Positions 15,777 through 24,082 are shown, numbered from the stretch's first letter. The stretch is 33,329 bases of DNA from Planctomycetia bacterium (GCA_005799265.1 SYHD01000348.1:1-33329), one strand, 5' to 3'. The notes: generated from the letters alone by a model not told the origin. Made by a program: numbers and translations.

Positions 15777-17159
15777 TCATGGCAACGCAATGTGCGAGAC
15801 GCGCAACACCGATTCGCCGGCGATTTGCTCGGTGGCGCCGTAGACGCTGATGCGCTGGCCTTCGTATTGCGCGAGCGTGCCGCCGTCGCGCGCCACCAAC
15901 AACACGAGCGACGTGCCGCGCGCGTCTTCGAGACGCCAGACCGTTTCGCCAACGTTCTTCGCCTTCTCTTCCGTGCGGCGCAGCACGCCCCACTGGGTCC
16001 ACTGGCCGCCTTGCGCGGGCGTCGTCTTCGTGGCCGGACGGACGGGAATGGCACTGCTGTTGGAGACTTGTTGCAAGGTGGATTGCGCCAGTTTGGCCGA
16101 CTGGAGCTCGCTGATGCGCAGGTTGAGCGTTTCGCCCTTGAGCTCGAACGACGCGGGCTTGGTGTCGCTGCCGTTGGTCGCTGCCTTCAAGATACGCACC
16201 TCGACGCCGCCTTCGAGGATCAGGCGGTCGTCGGTCAAGACGATGCCGAGCGTCTCGCAATTCCCCGTCAACGTATCGCCGGAAATGGCAACCTTGCCGC
16301 TGGCCTTGAGCAGGTCCTTGCCGGTGTTCAGCTCAAGGTTCTGGCAGATGAGCTTGAAGGTGTGCTTGTGATTGACCGTGCCCGTCACGATCGTTTGGCC
16401 ATCGATCATGTCGATGCGCAGACTCCACGGGCTATTCTTGAGCCCAGCGACCTGCTGGCCGATGGGGACGATCGGCGCAACGGGGACGGTGGGCAGCTCG
16501 GTTGTTTTCGGATCCGGTTTCAGCGGAGAAGACGGCAGGCCGGTCTGTGGCCCGGACGGTTTGACTCCGGTCAGGGTCAACGGCCCGTCGCCGCTCACGC
16601 CTGGACTCGTGGGCGCCGGCGAAGTGAGCGCAGCGGGAACGGCGCTCGACGGAAAGACCGGATTGAACGAAGGAATCACGGGTTTGGTCGGTGGCAGGCT
16701 CACGGCTGGCAGGTCTTTGTCAACCTTTTTCGGATCGACTGGAGTGTCGAAAGCAGCTTTCGGATATCCCGGCGTCTCATAACGAAGTGGATCCGCTTTC
16801 GTGTCCTCGCCGACCGCGGGCTTAGGGCCAGTCGGCGCCGCGGGCGGCGCCGCCACCGGCTTCATCGGCGGATGACCCAGCACCGCCGGTTTCGGAAGGT
16901 CCTGCGGCTCGCCCGTCTTGAACGGCGCCAACGACGGCGGTTCAATCGTGATCGGCGCCGGCGCGGGGATCACGAATTTATCGTCCTTCACCGTCGGCAA
17001 CGACGGGATGACCGGGACCGCGTCCTTCTTCGGGGCCTCCACTGTCTTCTGTGCGTTCTGGGCGTCCTGGGCACCGCACAGGCGGTTGAACACGCGTTCG
17101 CCCGCGCCGATTCCGACGATCGCCATCACCAACAGGCCGAGGTAGAGTTTTGTACGCAT
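15777..17159 (-). CDS. Proline-rich exported protein with LptA/OstA-like domain
   Basis: A 460-residue protein. Residues 1-22 form a membrane anchor or signal (KLYLGLLVMAIVGIGAG). Residues 35-235 are a low-complexity, proline-rich linker. About residues 240-323 look like the LptA/OstA beta-jellyroll repeat: TVNHKHTFKLICQNLEL, LKASGKVAISGDTLTGNCETLGIVL, LILEGGVEVRI. That fold in LptA carries lipopolysaccharide across the periplasm. The last 75 residues (WRLEDARGTSLVLL ... YEGQRISVYG ... ESVLRVSHIAL) resemble a small OB-like barrel. The ATG at 17157-17159 has AGGA upstream, its own promoter and a strong leader hairpin. It sits at the downstream end of the envelope gene run. Family call for the jellyroll is by eye, so moderate. 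Confidence 0.72.
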   Translation of the reverse strand: MRTKLYLGLLVMAIVGIGAGERVFNRLCGAQDAQNAQKTVEAPKKDAVPVIPSLPTVKDDKFVIPAPAPITIEPPSLAPFKTGEPQDLPKPAVLGHPPMKPVAAPPAAPTGPKPAVGEDTKADPLRYETPGYPKAAFDTPVDPKKVDKDLPAVSLPPTKPVIPSFNPVFPSSAVPAALTSPAPTSPGVSGDGPLTLTGVKPSGPQTGLPSSPLKPDPKTTELPTVPVAPIVPIGQQVAGLKNSPWSLRIDMIDGQTIVTGTVNHKHTFKLICQNLELNTGKDLLKASGKVAISGDTLTGNCETLGIVLTDDRLILEGGVEVRILKAATNGSDTKPASFELKGETLNLRISELQSAKLAQSTLQQVSNSSAIPVRPATKTTPAQGGQWTQWGVLRRTEEKAKNVGETVWRLEDARGTSLVLLVARDGGTLAQYEGQRISVYGATEQIAGESVLRVSHIALP

Positions 17160-17196
17160 CGCATGCTTCCTTGCTCAAAGAGTGGGATCGATTCCT

Positions 17197-17256
17197 CGTG
17201 GCATTCGATTCCAATCGTGTGCGGAACCCATCACACGATTGGAATCGTATGCCACG
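17197..17256 (-). repeat. 25-bp inverted repeat forming a 5' leader hairpin
   Basis: CGATTCCAATCGTGTG (17206-17221) pairs perfectly with 17232-17247, and CGTGGCAT (17197-17204) pairs with ATGCCACG (17249-17256), with one mismatch between the two blocks: 24 of 25 pairs around a ten-base loop. In the minus-strand transcript it would be at the very 5' end, ending 37 bases before the start codon at 17159. Role could be RNA stability, regulation, or it may be an inserted element. Confidence 0.75.
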
Positions 17257-17261
17257 GCGAA

Positions 17262-17291
17262 ATTCTACCAAAGAGGCACTCCGCGTGTCAG
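17262..17291 (-). promoter_or_regulatory. Promoter of the LptA-like gene
   Basis: On the minus strand CTGACA (17291-17286) and TAGAAT (17267-17262) are 18 bases apart, and TGG precedes the -10 as an extended -10 element. Transcription would begin near 17255, at the base of the leader hairpin. Confidence 0.6.
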
Positions 17292-17390
17292 CATCAATTG
17301 ACATCGGCGCATCTTGTTTATTTGAAGGATGTTACAGAAAACGGCTCGCCTTGAGAGGAACAGCCACCGTTCAAGGCCGGCGTGGATGTC

Positions 17391-17434
17391 AAAAAGAAAC
17401 GCGGACGCGATCACTGCCAAGATCGCGTCCGCGT
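17391..17434 (-). terminator. Rho-independent terminator of the methyltransferase gene
   Basis: ACGCGGACGCGATC (17399-17412) pairs perfectly with 17421-17434 around eight bases; on the minus strand it ends in TTTCTTTTT. It lies 39 bases beyond the stop at 17474. The remaining part of the 314-base gap (17292-17390) holds nothing I can recognise. Confidence 0.88.
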
Positions 17435-17473
17435 CTATTCGATTTCGTCCAGTTCCGCCGCTGAGAATGCTAT

Positions 17474-18205
17474 TTACGGGCGGCGCAATTCCACGATGAT
17501 CCCGCCGAGGCCGAAGACGCGGTGCAGCTTGGTGAAGTAGAGTTGCCGCTGCCAGATCAGGCCGCATTCCTCGCACGAATTCCGCAGTTCGGTGCGATTG
17601 TAAGTTCGGCAGTGCCACAGGTTGCTGCACATGGCGCCGGCGAAGGTGTCTTCCGTCGTCATGAGGAGCAGTTTGCCGCCGGGCTGAAGAATGCGGGTTA
17701 ATTCACGCAGTCCGGGACGCGGATCGGGCAGGTGTTCGAGCACCCAGCCGCAGACGATGGCGTCGAAGTAGCCGTCGGCGTAGGGCAAGCGCGTCAGATC
17801 GGCGGAGACGTAGCAAACCCGGTCGCTCTTCAAGCGGCGGTGCGCCCGTTTCAGCATGCGCTGCGATAGGTCGAAGGCGTGAATCTGGGCGTCGGCGTCG
17901 GCGCGGCGGAGCATGTACTTGACGTGCCGGCCGTTGCCGCAGCCCGCGTCGAGAATGCGCTTGCAGCCGCGCAGATCGAAAGCAGGGGCTTTCAACACCA
18001 GACCGGCCAGAATCGCGTGCCCGGTCAGAAAGCCGGAGACGCTGGTCAGCTTGCCGGCGAGGCCGTCGTAATGATGCTGAATGAAGCTGCGATACTCGGG
18101 AAACGATTGTTCGCTTGGCCGTTGCGATTCGAGCGCCTTCTGCATGACGCGCGTGAGCGGGCCTTTCGCTTCGACGGTTTCGGGCAGCGATTGCTGGGTT
18201 GACAT
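17474..18205 (-). CDS. Class I SAM-dependent methyltransferase (Methyltransf_11 type)
   Basis: A 243-residue soluble methyltransferase. Motif I is ILDAGCGNGRHVKYML, followed by the acidic IHAFDLSQRML, the motif II-like YFDAIVCGWVLEHLPDP and LQPGGKLLLMTTED; this is the UbiE/Methyltransf_11 arrangement. The N-terminal 70 residues, with a conserved-looking PEYRSFIQHHYD segment, are extra. The substrate is not evident. It lies downstream of GT2 and GT39 genes on the same strand (147-base gap), and is followed by a strong terminator, so it is probably the last gene of that group and may modify a lipid or sugar product. Start at ATG 18205 is the first available and gives a full domain. Confidence 0.85.
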   Translation of the reverse strand: MSTQQSLPETVEAKGPLTRVMQKALESQRPSEQSFPEYRSFIQHHYDGLAGKLTSVSGFLTGHAILAGLVLKAPAFDLRGCKRILDAGCGNGRHVKYMLRRADADAQIHAFDLSQRMLKRAHRRLKSDRVCYVSADLTRLPYADGYFDAIVCGWVLEHLPDPRPGLRELTRILQPGGKLLLMTTEDTFAGAMCSNLWHCRTYNRTELRNSCEECGLIWQRQLYFTKLHRVFGLGGIIVELRRP

Positions 18206-18352
18206 GGAAGGGCCTGAAGGAAAAAGGAGCCGTTGTTAATGTTCGTCGGGGTGGCCGGAAAATCAGCCTGAATGCCGAGCGCGCACATCGACGTTACCAA
18301 GGATATGGAGAACGCAAGGAAAGAAAAGCGAAAAACTTGGACGGGCGCACAG

Positions 18353-19171
18353 TTAGCCGACAGGCCGACTCTCAAGCGCAAGCGGCGCGGCGGGTGGATA
18401 CGCTCCGAAATCGGGATTTGTGAACACGCGCCACGCATCGGCGCCGAACGGCAATGCTTCGTCTCGCAGCGCCGGCGTCCAAGCGACCGGTTCTTCCGCG
18501 AGCAAACACGAAAGGTGATTCGCCTTCGCCAGCATTTCCACCGTGACGAACGAGCCGCTCGATTGGATCGGCAGACGCTGGAAGATCTCGCGCCGGGCCA
18601 GGCGAAACGGGCACTCCGGATCGGCAACACGTACGCCGAAAACCCAGCGCGCCGCCAGACGTCGTCCCCAGCCGGCCGCGCCCAGCCAGCACACACGCGG
18701 CTGGAGCGGCACGCCGATGAGCAGCCGGCTCGCCAGTCCGATGATGACGTCGAGCAAGACGCGCCATGGTGGCGGCGCACCACCCGTTCGATAACCGACG
18801 ACCAGATCGACCTGATCGATCATTTTGAGCATGCGGTCGAGCTCCCCCGGCTGGTAGCTCCGAGCGCACGGGGCGAAAGCCAACAGCGGATACTGGGCCG
18901 AGCGAATCGCGTCGTTGAGGGCTTCGCGAAATCCGATCGCCCGCTCATGCGGAAAAATCCGCAGGCGCGCCGTCGCTGTCGCAGGTTCGTTCGCGCCTAG
19001 GTCCGGCCGTGTTTCCTGGATCAAAATTATCTCGTAGGGCCGATTGAGCGTATCGAGATAGCGCCGCCACGCCTCAAGGGCCTCGGGCGCATCGGTCGTG
19101 AGTGCCTGCGCAAACAGGATCACGCTAATCGGCGCCGACGCAATGGCAGGGCGAGGACTTGGTTCCGACAT
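18353..19171 (-). CDS. GT2-like glycosyltransferase with degenerate active site
   Basis: A 272-residue protein with the fold signature of family 2 glycosyltransferases of the dolichol-phosphate-mannose-synthase type: PISVILFAQ start, YEIILI at 46-51, ELDRMLKMIDQVDLVVGYR at 110-128, and PECPFRLARREIF followed by SFVTVEMLAKAN. However, the usual Asp pair after EII[LF]V is replaced by QETRPD (52-57), and the DxD metal-binding motif is replaced by FAPCARSYQP (99-108). It therefore may not transfer sugar nucleotides in the normal way. It is followed by the methyltransferase and preceded, 62 bases away, by the GT39 gene; GT2/GT39 pairs elsewhere make and use polyprenyl-phosphate sugars. Confidence 0.78.
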   Translation of the reverse strand: MSEPSPRPAIASAPISVILFAQALTTDAPEALEAWRRYLDTLNRPYEIILIQETRPDLGANEPATATARLRIFPHERAIGFREALNDAIRSAQYPLLAFAPCARSYQPGELDRMLKMIDQVDLVVGYRTGGAPPPWRVLLDVIIGLASRLLIGVPLQPRVCWLGAAGWGRRLAARWVFGVRVADPECPFRLARREIFQRLPIQSSGSFVTVEMLAKANHLSCLLAEEPVAWTPALRDEALPFGADAWRVFTNPDFGAYPPAAPLALESRPVG

Positions 19172-19233
19172 GATTCGTGGGTTTTCTCTGCGGTGAGAAT
19201 ACCGGCAGACAGAAATGTCTGCCCCAGGAAATT

Positions 19234-20760
19234 CTATGGGTTTGCCGGCAACTTGCCTCGGCTGCGCAGCACTACCAACGGCCTATCGCGTTTGCCGGTC
19301 GCGTAGTCGGTCGTTCGCAGCACCTCTTCAAGCGCGCCGGCCGGCAGATAATCGCGCCACTGGCGGGCGCACGCTTCGGGCATCACGAAGTAGACCGGGA
19401 ACGGACGACTTGCCCAGATCGCGAGGTTTTCCCACTCCAGGATCGTGTCGAGCGGCTGACCGACATGGAACGCCAACACGTGCGATTCGGCGCGGAAGAA
19501 GATCACCGGACCCTGCGTTTGGCCGCGAATTTCTTGCGCCATCACGCGGTACGATTTGTCCGGATCAGCCGCGCTCCATGTGCTGTGAATTGTCCAGGCC
19601 AAAGCATAGACGACGAGGCTGGCCAGGAAAATCGTCAACCATGTGCGCGAGCGCGTGAATGCCGGGGAGAGGACGTGGTCGGCACTGACGCCCAGGAAGA
19701 TCGCCAGGCCCGGATACGCGGGAAGCAAATAGTCCGCGCGTTTGAAACGCATGCACGAAAGGAACAGCGCCATGGCCGCAAACCAGAGCAGGCCCGTCCA
19801 GGCGTGCGGATCCTTACGTGTTTGTTCGTAACGAACAAGAACGTAGAACGCCGCGGGGACGCTCACGCTCCACGGCAATAAATCGACGAACGCGCGCGGC
19901 CCGTAGAACCACCACGGATGCGCGGCGAGCGACTCGGCGCCGCCCAGGCCGCGCTCGACATTGTGATACCAGAAGAAGACTTCCCAGAGTTGGTTGTCGG
20001 TGCGGTGATTGGCCCAGACGAACCACGGCGCCGCCAGCGTCAACAGCCAGGGCACGCCCCACCAGAGTGTCGTTCGCTGTCTTGACGAGCCGCGCGCGTA
20101 GGCGACAGGAGAGACGAACACAGCGCCGCAAACCAGCGCCGGCAGAACGATTGCAATCGGCCCCTTCAGGAGCACGCCCAACGCCAGGGACGTGTAACCG
20201 AGGGCGTGCCAGCGCGTCCGGCTCCCCGTCTCGACGTTGCCCAGATGGAAAGCGCCCAGCGCGAGCGTGATCGTGAAGGTGAGCGGCATATCGATGCGGC
20301 CGACGCGCGCCAGCCAGGTGAAGTGCACGCAGGTCGCGAGGATGAGCGCCGCCAGCAATCCCGCGCGTGGCTTGCCGAGGCGCACGCCCAGGAAATTGAG
20401 AAAAAGCACGCAGCATAGTGCCGACAGCGCCGCCGGCAGGCGCACCGCCCAGGCATCGACGGTCCCGCCTTGCAGCCAGCCGATCAGCGCGACGAGCCAG
20501 TAATAGAGGGGCGGTTTTTGCAATTCGAGATGACGATCGAAGAGCCGCGGCACCAGCCAGTGGCCTTGGTCGAGAATGGTCTGCGCGTTCTGTGCGGCCC
20601 GTGCTTCGTGGCTGCTCGTCAGCTCGCGTTCGCCCAGACCCCAGAGAAAGAGAATGCCGCAATAGAGGACGAGACCCAGTGACGCATGCAACGGCTGAAG
20701 GCTGCGCGCGCGTCGTGGGATGGTCCAACAAGCCGAGGGATAGGTCGGGGCAATGCTCAT
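19234..20760 (-). CDS. GT39-like (ArnT/PMT family) membrane glycosyltransferase
   Basis: A 508-residue polytopic membrane protein related to ArnT and protein mannosyltransferases, which move sugars from polyprenyl phosphate onto lipid or protein on the outer side of the membrane. Seen are the first-loop region ELTSSHEARAAQNAQTIL (residues 46-63), KPPLYYW near residue 82, about ten hydrophobic segments, FKRADYLLPAYPG, and a soluble C-terminal domain of about 120 residues. The catalytic Asp-Glu of the first loop reads His51-Glu52 here. The ATG at 20758-20760 has GGGGAG nine bases upstream, and that sequence belongs to the neighbouring palindromic repeat unit. A short SPVAYARGSSRQ loop around residues 217-228 looks foreign. 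Confidence 0.83.
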   Translation of the reverse strand: MSIAPTYPSACWTIPRRARSLQPLHASLGLVLYCGILFLWGLGERELTSSHEARAAQNAQTILDQGHWLVPRLFDRHLELQKPPLYYWLVALIGWLQGGTVDAWAVRLPAALSALCCVLFLNFLGVRLGKPRAGLLAALILATCVHFTWLARVGRIDMPLTFTITLALGAFHLGNVETGSRTRWHALGYTSLALGVLLKGPIAIVLPALVCGAVFVSPVAYARGSSRQRTTLWWGVPWLLTLAAPWFVWANHRTDNQLWEVFFWYHNVERGLGGAESLAAHPWWFYGPRAFVDLLPWSVSVPAAFYVLVRYEQTRKDPHAWTGLLWFAAMALFLSCMRFKRADYLLPAYPGLAIFLGVSADHVLSPAFTRSRTWLTIFLASLVVYALAWTIHSTWSAADPDKSYRVMAQEIRGQTQGPVIFFRAESHVLAFHVGQPLDTILEWENLAIWASRPFPVYFVMPEACARQWRDYLPAGALEEVLRTTDYATGKRDRPLVVLRSRGKLPANP

Positions 20761-20769
20761 GTTTCAAAT

Positions 20770-20897
20770 CTCCCCTCTCTCTCTGGGAGAGGGGTTGGGG
20801 GAGAGGGCTGGCTGGCCTGCGGCGTTTTGGGTGAGACATGGTACGATCGCAAGGCGAACCCTCACCACCGGCCCCTCTCCCAGAGGGAGAGGGGAGA
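20770..20897. repeat. Paired family-1 repeat unit B (BIME-like)
   Basis: Left copy: CCCCTCTC (20772-20779)/GAGAGGGG (20787-20794) with tail TTGGGGGAGAGGG. Right copy: tail CCCTCACCACCGG from 20859, stem CCCCTCTCCC (20872-20881)/GGGAGAGGGG (20885-20894), perfect 10 bp. Palindromes outside, tails inside, as in units A and C. It fills the gap between the ABC transporter stop and the GT39 start. Confidence 0.8.
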
Positions 20898-20903
20898 AAA
20901 ACC

Positions 20904-22937
20904 TCACGCCACCATCCGCTGCTGCTGCACGTCGTGCAGGCGTTGATACAACGGGCAGGTTCGCATCAGCTCGGCGTGCGTGCCGATGGCGGCGACGCGG
21001 CCTTCGTCCAGCACGACGATGCGATCCGCGACCTCCAGCGTGTGTAGGCGATGGGTAATCAGCAGGATGGTTCGGCCCTTGCGCAGCTCATGCAAAGCGC
21101 GATGGACGTAGACCTCGGCTTCGGGATCGTTCTGATTGGTGAATTCATCGAGAATAAGGATGGTCGGATCGGCCAGAAAGGCGCGGGCCAAGCAGATTCG
21201 CTGTTTTTGTCCGCCCGATAGCCGTTTGCCCTCGGCGCCGACCATGTAGTCGTAGCCGCCTTCCAGATCGTTCAGGATGAAATCGTGCGCCTGGGCACGT
21301 CGCGCCGCCGCTTCGACCGCCTCGCGCGAGGCATGCGGGTGGGCGTAGGCGATGTTGTTGAAAACGGTGTCGTCGAAAAGGAACATGTCCTGCGTCACGA
21401 TCGCGATTTGCTTGCGCAGCGAACGCAAATTCACCGTGCGAATGTCGAGACCGTCGATGAGGATGCTACCGTGATCGGGATCATAAAAGCGAGGCAACAA
21501 ATTCAGCAGCGAGGTCTTGCCGCAGCCGTTGCGGCCGACGAAGGCGACGATCTCGCCGTGTTTGATTTCGAGGTCGACGCCTTCCAGCAACACCTGGCCT
21601 GGAGTGTACGAAAAGCAAACATTGCGAAACTCGATCCCCTTGTGATGATGAGCGAGGACATGTGACTCGGCGTCGTTGTGGATTTTTGGCTCCTGGTCCA
21701 TGTGTTGGAAGACGCGGTCGGCTGCGGCGCAGCCGGACTGGATGCGCGTGTAGACGTTCGACAGCCGCCGAATCGGGTCAGCCGCCGCCGCCAGGAGAGC
21801 ATAAAGCTGCATCAGCGTCTCGGCCTCCAGCGGCTGGTCGGCGATGGGGAATCCAAGGAGGTGCGTCGGTTTCTCCAGCACCAGATAGGCGCCAAAGGAA
21901 AACACGACCGCGACGGCGAGTACCGTCAGCACCTCGATGATCGGGCCGGTCATCGCGTCGAGCGTCACGACCCACATCGCCTTGTTGTAGCAATCGCGCG
22001 TGACGTTGCGGAAGCGGCGCCGTTCGCGCGGCTCGCGCGCAAACGCCTTGACGATGCGTATTCCTTGAAACACTTCTTGCGAGAGTTTGTAGATCCCCGA
22101 AACGCCTTCGAGGAGACGGCGCGTCGCGCGCTTCATCGTCCGACCAAAGCGTGTCAACACGATCAGCGCGAAAGGAGTAATCACCAGGCACGTGATCGTG
22201 AGTTGCCAGTTGATCCACGCCGCCACGGCAATGCACGCGACCGCTTTCAATGGCTCGGCGATGACTTTGCCGAAACTGGTGCGCATCCCCTGCCCGATCA
22301 GATCGATATCGTTGGTGAGACGCGTGGTCAGCTCATGGGTGCCCGCTTCACCAAAGTGGCTGACATCCAGCCCCAGGCAATGGCGAAAGAACGTATTGCG
22401 CAGATCGAATGTCGAGCGATTGACGACGGCGCCGACCAACGATTCCTGCCAAAACTCGAGTACACCGCGCAGCACCACCGCGACGATCACCAGAACCAGA
22501 ACGGCCATCAAGGTTTGGAATCGGTTTGTCGGACAGTAGTTGTCGATGTAACGCTTGGCGACATGATAGCGATGCAGGTCGCTGCGCGCGTTGTTCAAGT
22601 CTGATTCAAACTTGGCGGCGGCGTCGGCGAATTTCCGCTCCAGTCTGGCTTTGTCATCCTCATTGGACTCATCTATCTTCCGCTGCCACTCGGCTTTCAC
22701 CTTGATCATCTGCTTTTCGGCCGGCTCGACCTGTTCCTTCTGACATTTGTCGATGGCCGAATCGATCCAGGTTTGCAAATTTTGGTCCTTGCCGAAAACT
22801 TGCAGTATCGGATAGAGAGCCGTGAAGTTGAGGCTCCAAAACCCAGCGGCGAGAAGCGCGCAACCGATGGAAATGCCAAGGCGAAAACGGTAGGGCCAGG
22901 CGAAACGCAGAGCGCGGAAAAAATGCCTCATCCCCAT
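20904..22937 (-). CDS. MsbA-like ABC exporter with periplasmic coiled-coil insertion
   Basis: A 677-residue half-transporter: an N-terminal six-helix permease domain fused to a C-terminal ATPase. ATPase motifs are Walker A GRNGCGKTS (near 465), Q-loop VTQDMFLFDDTV, signature LSGGQKQR (near 570), Walker B ILILDEFTNQND (near 590) and switch His LITHRL (near 627). This arrangement matches lipid-A/drug exporters of the MsbA type. Between helices 1 and 2 a charged segment of about 80 residues (52-135, with EKQMIKVKAEWQRK and DDKARLERKFADAAAKF) is inserted and looks like a coiled coil outside the membrane. I start at ATG 22937, which has AGGA eight bases before it; the longer frame adds 18 residues. 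It heads the GT39-GT2-methyltransferase group. Confidence 0.92.
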   Translation of the reverse strand: MGMRHFFRALRFAWPYRFRLGISIGCALLAAGFWSLNFTALYPILQVFGKDQNLQTWIDSAIDKCQKEQVEPAEKQMIKVKAEWQRKIDESNEDDKARLERKFADAAAKFESDLNNARSDLHRYHVAKRYIDNYCPTNRFQTLMAVLVLVIVAVVLRGVLEFWQESLVGAVVNRSTFDLRNTFFRHCLGLDVSHFGEAGTHELTTRLTNDIDLIGQGMRTSFGKVIAEPLKAVACIAVAAWINWQLTITCLVITPFALIVLTRFGRTMKRATRRLLEGVSGIYKLSQEVFQGIRIVKAFAREPRERRRFRNVTRDCYNKAMWVVTLDAMTGPIIEVLTVLAVAVVFSFGAYLVLEKPTHLLGFPIADQPLEAETLMQLYALLAAAADPIRRLSNVYTRIQSGCAAADRVFQHMDQEPKIHNDAESHVLAHHHKGIEFRNVCFSYTPGQVLLEGVDLEIKHGEIVAFVGRNGCGKTSLLNLLPRFYDPDHGSILIDGLDIRTVNLRSLRKQIAIVTQDMFLFDDTVFNNIAYAHPHASREAVEAAARRAQAHDFILNDLEGGYDYMVGAEGKRLSGGQKQRICLARAFLADPTILILDEFTNQNDPEAEVYVHRALHELRKGRTILLITHRLHTLEVADRIVVLDEGRVAAIGTHAELMRTCPLYQRLHDVQQQRMVA

Positions 22938-22981
22938 TTGGCAAATCCTTTCGGGTGATCGGGGCGCGTCCATTCGCTGGG

Positions 22982-23011
22982 GTTGTACCACAAGCGTGAA
23001 GGTAGGGACAA
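22982..23011 (-). promoter_or_regulatory. Likely promoter of the ABC exporter gene
   Basis: On the minus strand TTGTCC (23011-23006) and TACAAC (22987-22982) are 18 bases apart, with TGG before the -10 as an extended element. The leader would be about 40 bases. Confidence 0.45.
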
Positions 23012-23063
23012 GAGGTGTTGCCGCGGGGGATGCCCCATTTTTCCGGGCTTGGCCGAACTGCGC

Positions 23064-23126
23064 CGCTTGCGGCTTAGCGTTCGCGTGGAAGTGTCAAATC
23101 ACCGATGCTTCAACGCGAGCGCTAAA
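23064..23126. repeat. Family-2 palindromic repeat with CCGCTTGCGG head
   Basis: CCGCTTGCGG followed by CTTAGCGTTCGCGT pairs over most of its length with ACGCGAGCGCTAAAC near 23112-23126. It lies directly after the stop of the LolB-like lipoprotein gene (23131), the position expected of a terminator on the minus strand. Confidence 0.6.
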
Positions 23127-23130
23127 CACT

Positions 23131-24039
23131 CTACTTTTGGAACCCCTGCACCGGCAGGACGCCGCGCGGCTCGGGGCGGCCCGTCGCGAGGTTGAACGGT
23201 TCGACGCCGTCGATCGGTTGACGCACGAATGCCGTCGCCGCGATGTTCGTGTTGACGGCCGCCCCATCCAGCTTTAGCGCCATGCGCATTTTCTGCGCCG
23301 GCATGCGCAGCTCCATCTTGTAGGGCAAGATGGCCCCAGTCGTGCGATCGACCGCGGTGGCCGTGATGTGCGCGGAGCAGATTTCCTTGCCGGTCGCCTC
23401 GTCGATAAGCAGAAACGCGGTGACCTGCGGCGTCGGTGCTTTCACTTCCCGACGATTCATCACAATCACCTTGCGCACCGGTTGACCCTGCGGCGAACGC
23501 GTCTTTTCAACTAGACGAATCGTCTGATTGTCCCCGGGTTCGAGTGTGTATTTCTCGGCGACGTACGGACCCAGGCCCATCGCTTCCATCACCCAGTCGG
23601 GCTGAATGGGAATCGGCATCCCCTTCACGCGGCCCTGGTTGAGGTCGTCGTAGCTGCAGTAATACTGATAGGGTTCGGGGTTCTTCGCCGCCCAGAACCA
23701 GAACTCGTCACGGTTCGAGCCGATGTCCACTTCGTCCTTGCCGAACGGGCTGACGACCTTCATGCGAAAGTTGCGCGGCCCTTCCGCATAGATTCGGCCG
23801 CGCAGACCGATAGTTTGATTGCCCATCGTCGCATCGATCGACATGTCATCGACCCGTATGGACTTGATGCGACGCGCATTATCGTTGAGATACGTGACGA
23901 GACCGGCCGTCGATTGCGAACCGGCCCCTTTGCCGGCGACATCGTTGTTCGGTTTGAACCAGTTCCAGCGCGTACTTTCGCAGCCTGCCAACGTCACGGC
24001 GAGAAGGCCTAACGCGATCATGCGGAGATTGGCTTGCAT
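23131..24039 (-). CDS. Lipoprotein with LolA/LolB-like fold
   Basis: A 302-residue lipoprotein: signal MQANLRMIALGLLAVTLAGC with lipobox LAGC (Cys20). The region after it (AGLVTYLNDNARRIKSIRVDDMSI, LRGRIYAEGPRNFRMKVVSPFGKDEVDIGSNRDEFWFWA) has the repeated long beta-strands and 'F.M.V..P.G..E...G.N....W.W' pattern of LolB/DUF4292-like proteins that bind lipids or lipoproteins at the outer membrane. GGGAG lies eight bases before the ATG. It is preceded by a small conserved gene and followed, after a repeat, by the MsbA-like exporter, all on the minus strand. Fold assignment is by resemblance; localisation to a membrane is firmer. Confidence 0.75.
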   Translation of the reverse strand: MQANLRMIALGLLAVTLAGCESTRWNWFKPNNDVAGKGAGSQSTAGLVTYLNDNARRIKSIRVDDMSIDATMGNQTIGLRGRIYAEGPRNFRMKVVSPFGKDEVDIGSNRDEFWFWAAKNPEPYQYYCSYDDLNQGRVKGMPIPIQPDWVMEAMGLGPYVAEKYTLEPGDNQTIRLVEKTRSPQGQPVRKVIVMNRREVKAPTPQVTAFLLIDEATGKEICSAHITATAVDRTTGAILPYKMELRMPAQKMRMALKLDGAAVNTNIAATAFVRQPIDGVEPFNLATGRPEPRGVLPVQGFQK

Positions 24040-24082
24040 TGTAAGGTCTCCCGACCGCTTTGCGTTTGCCGTGTTACGTCGA

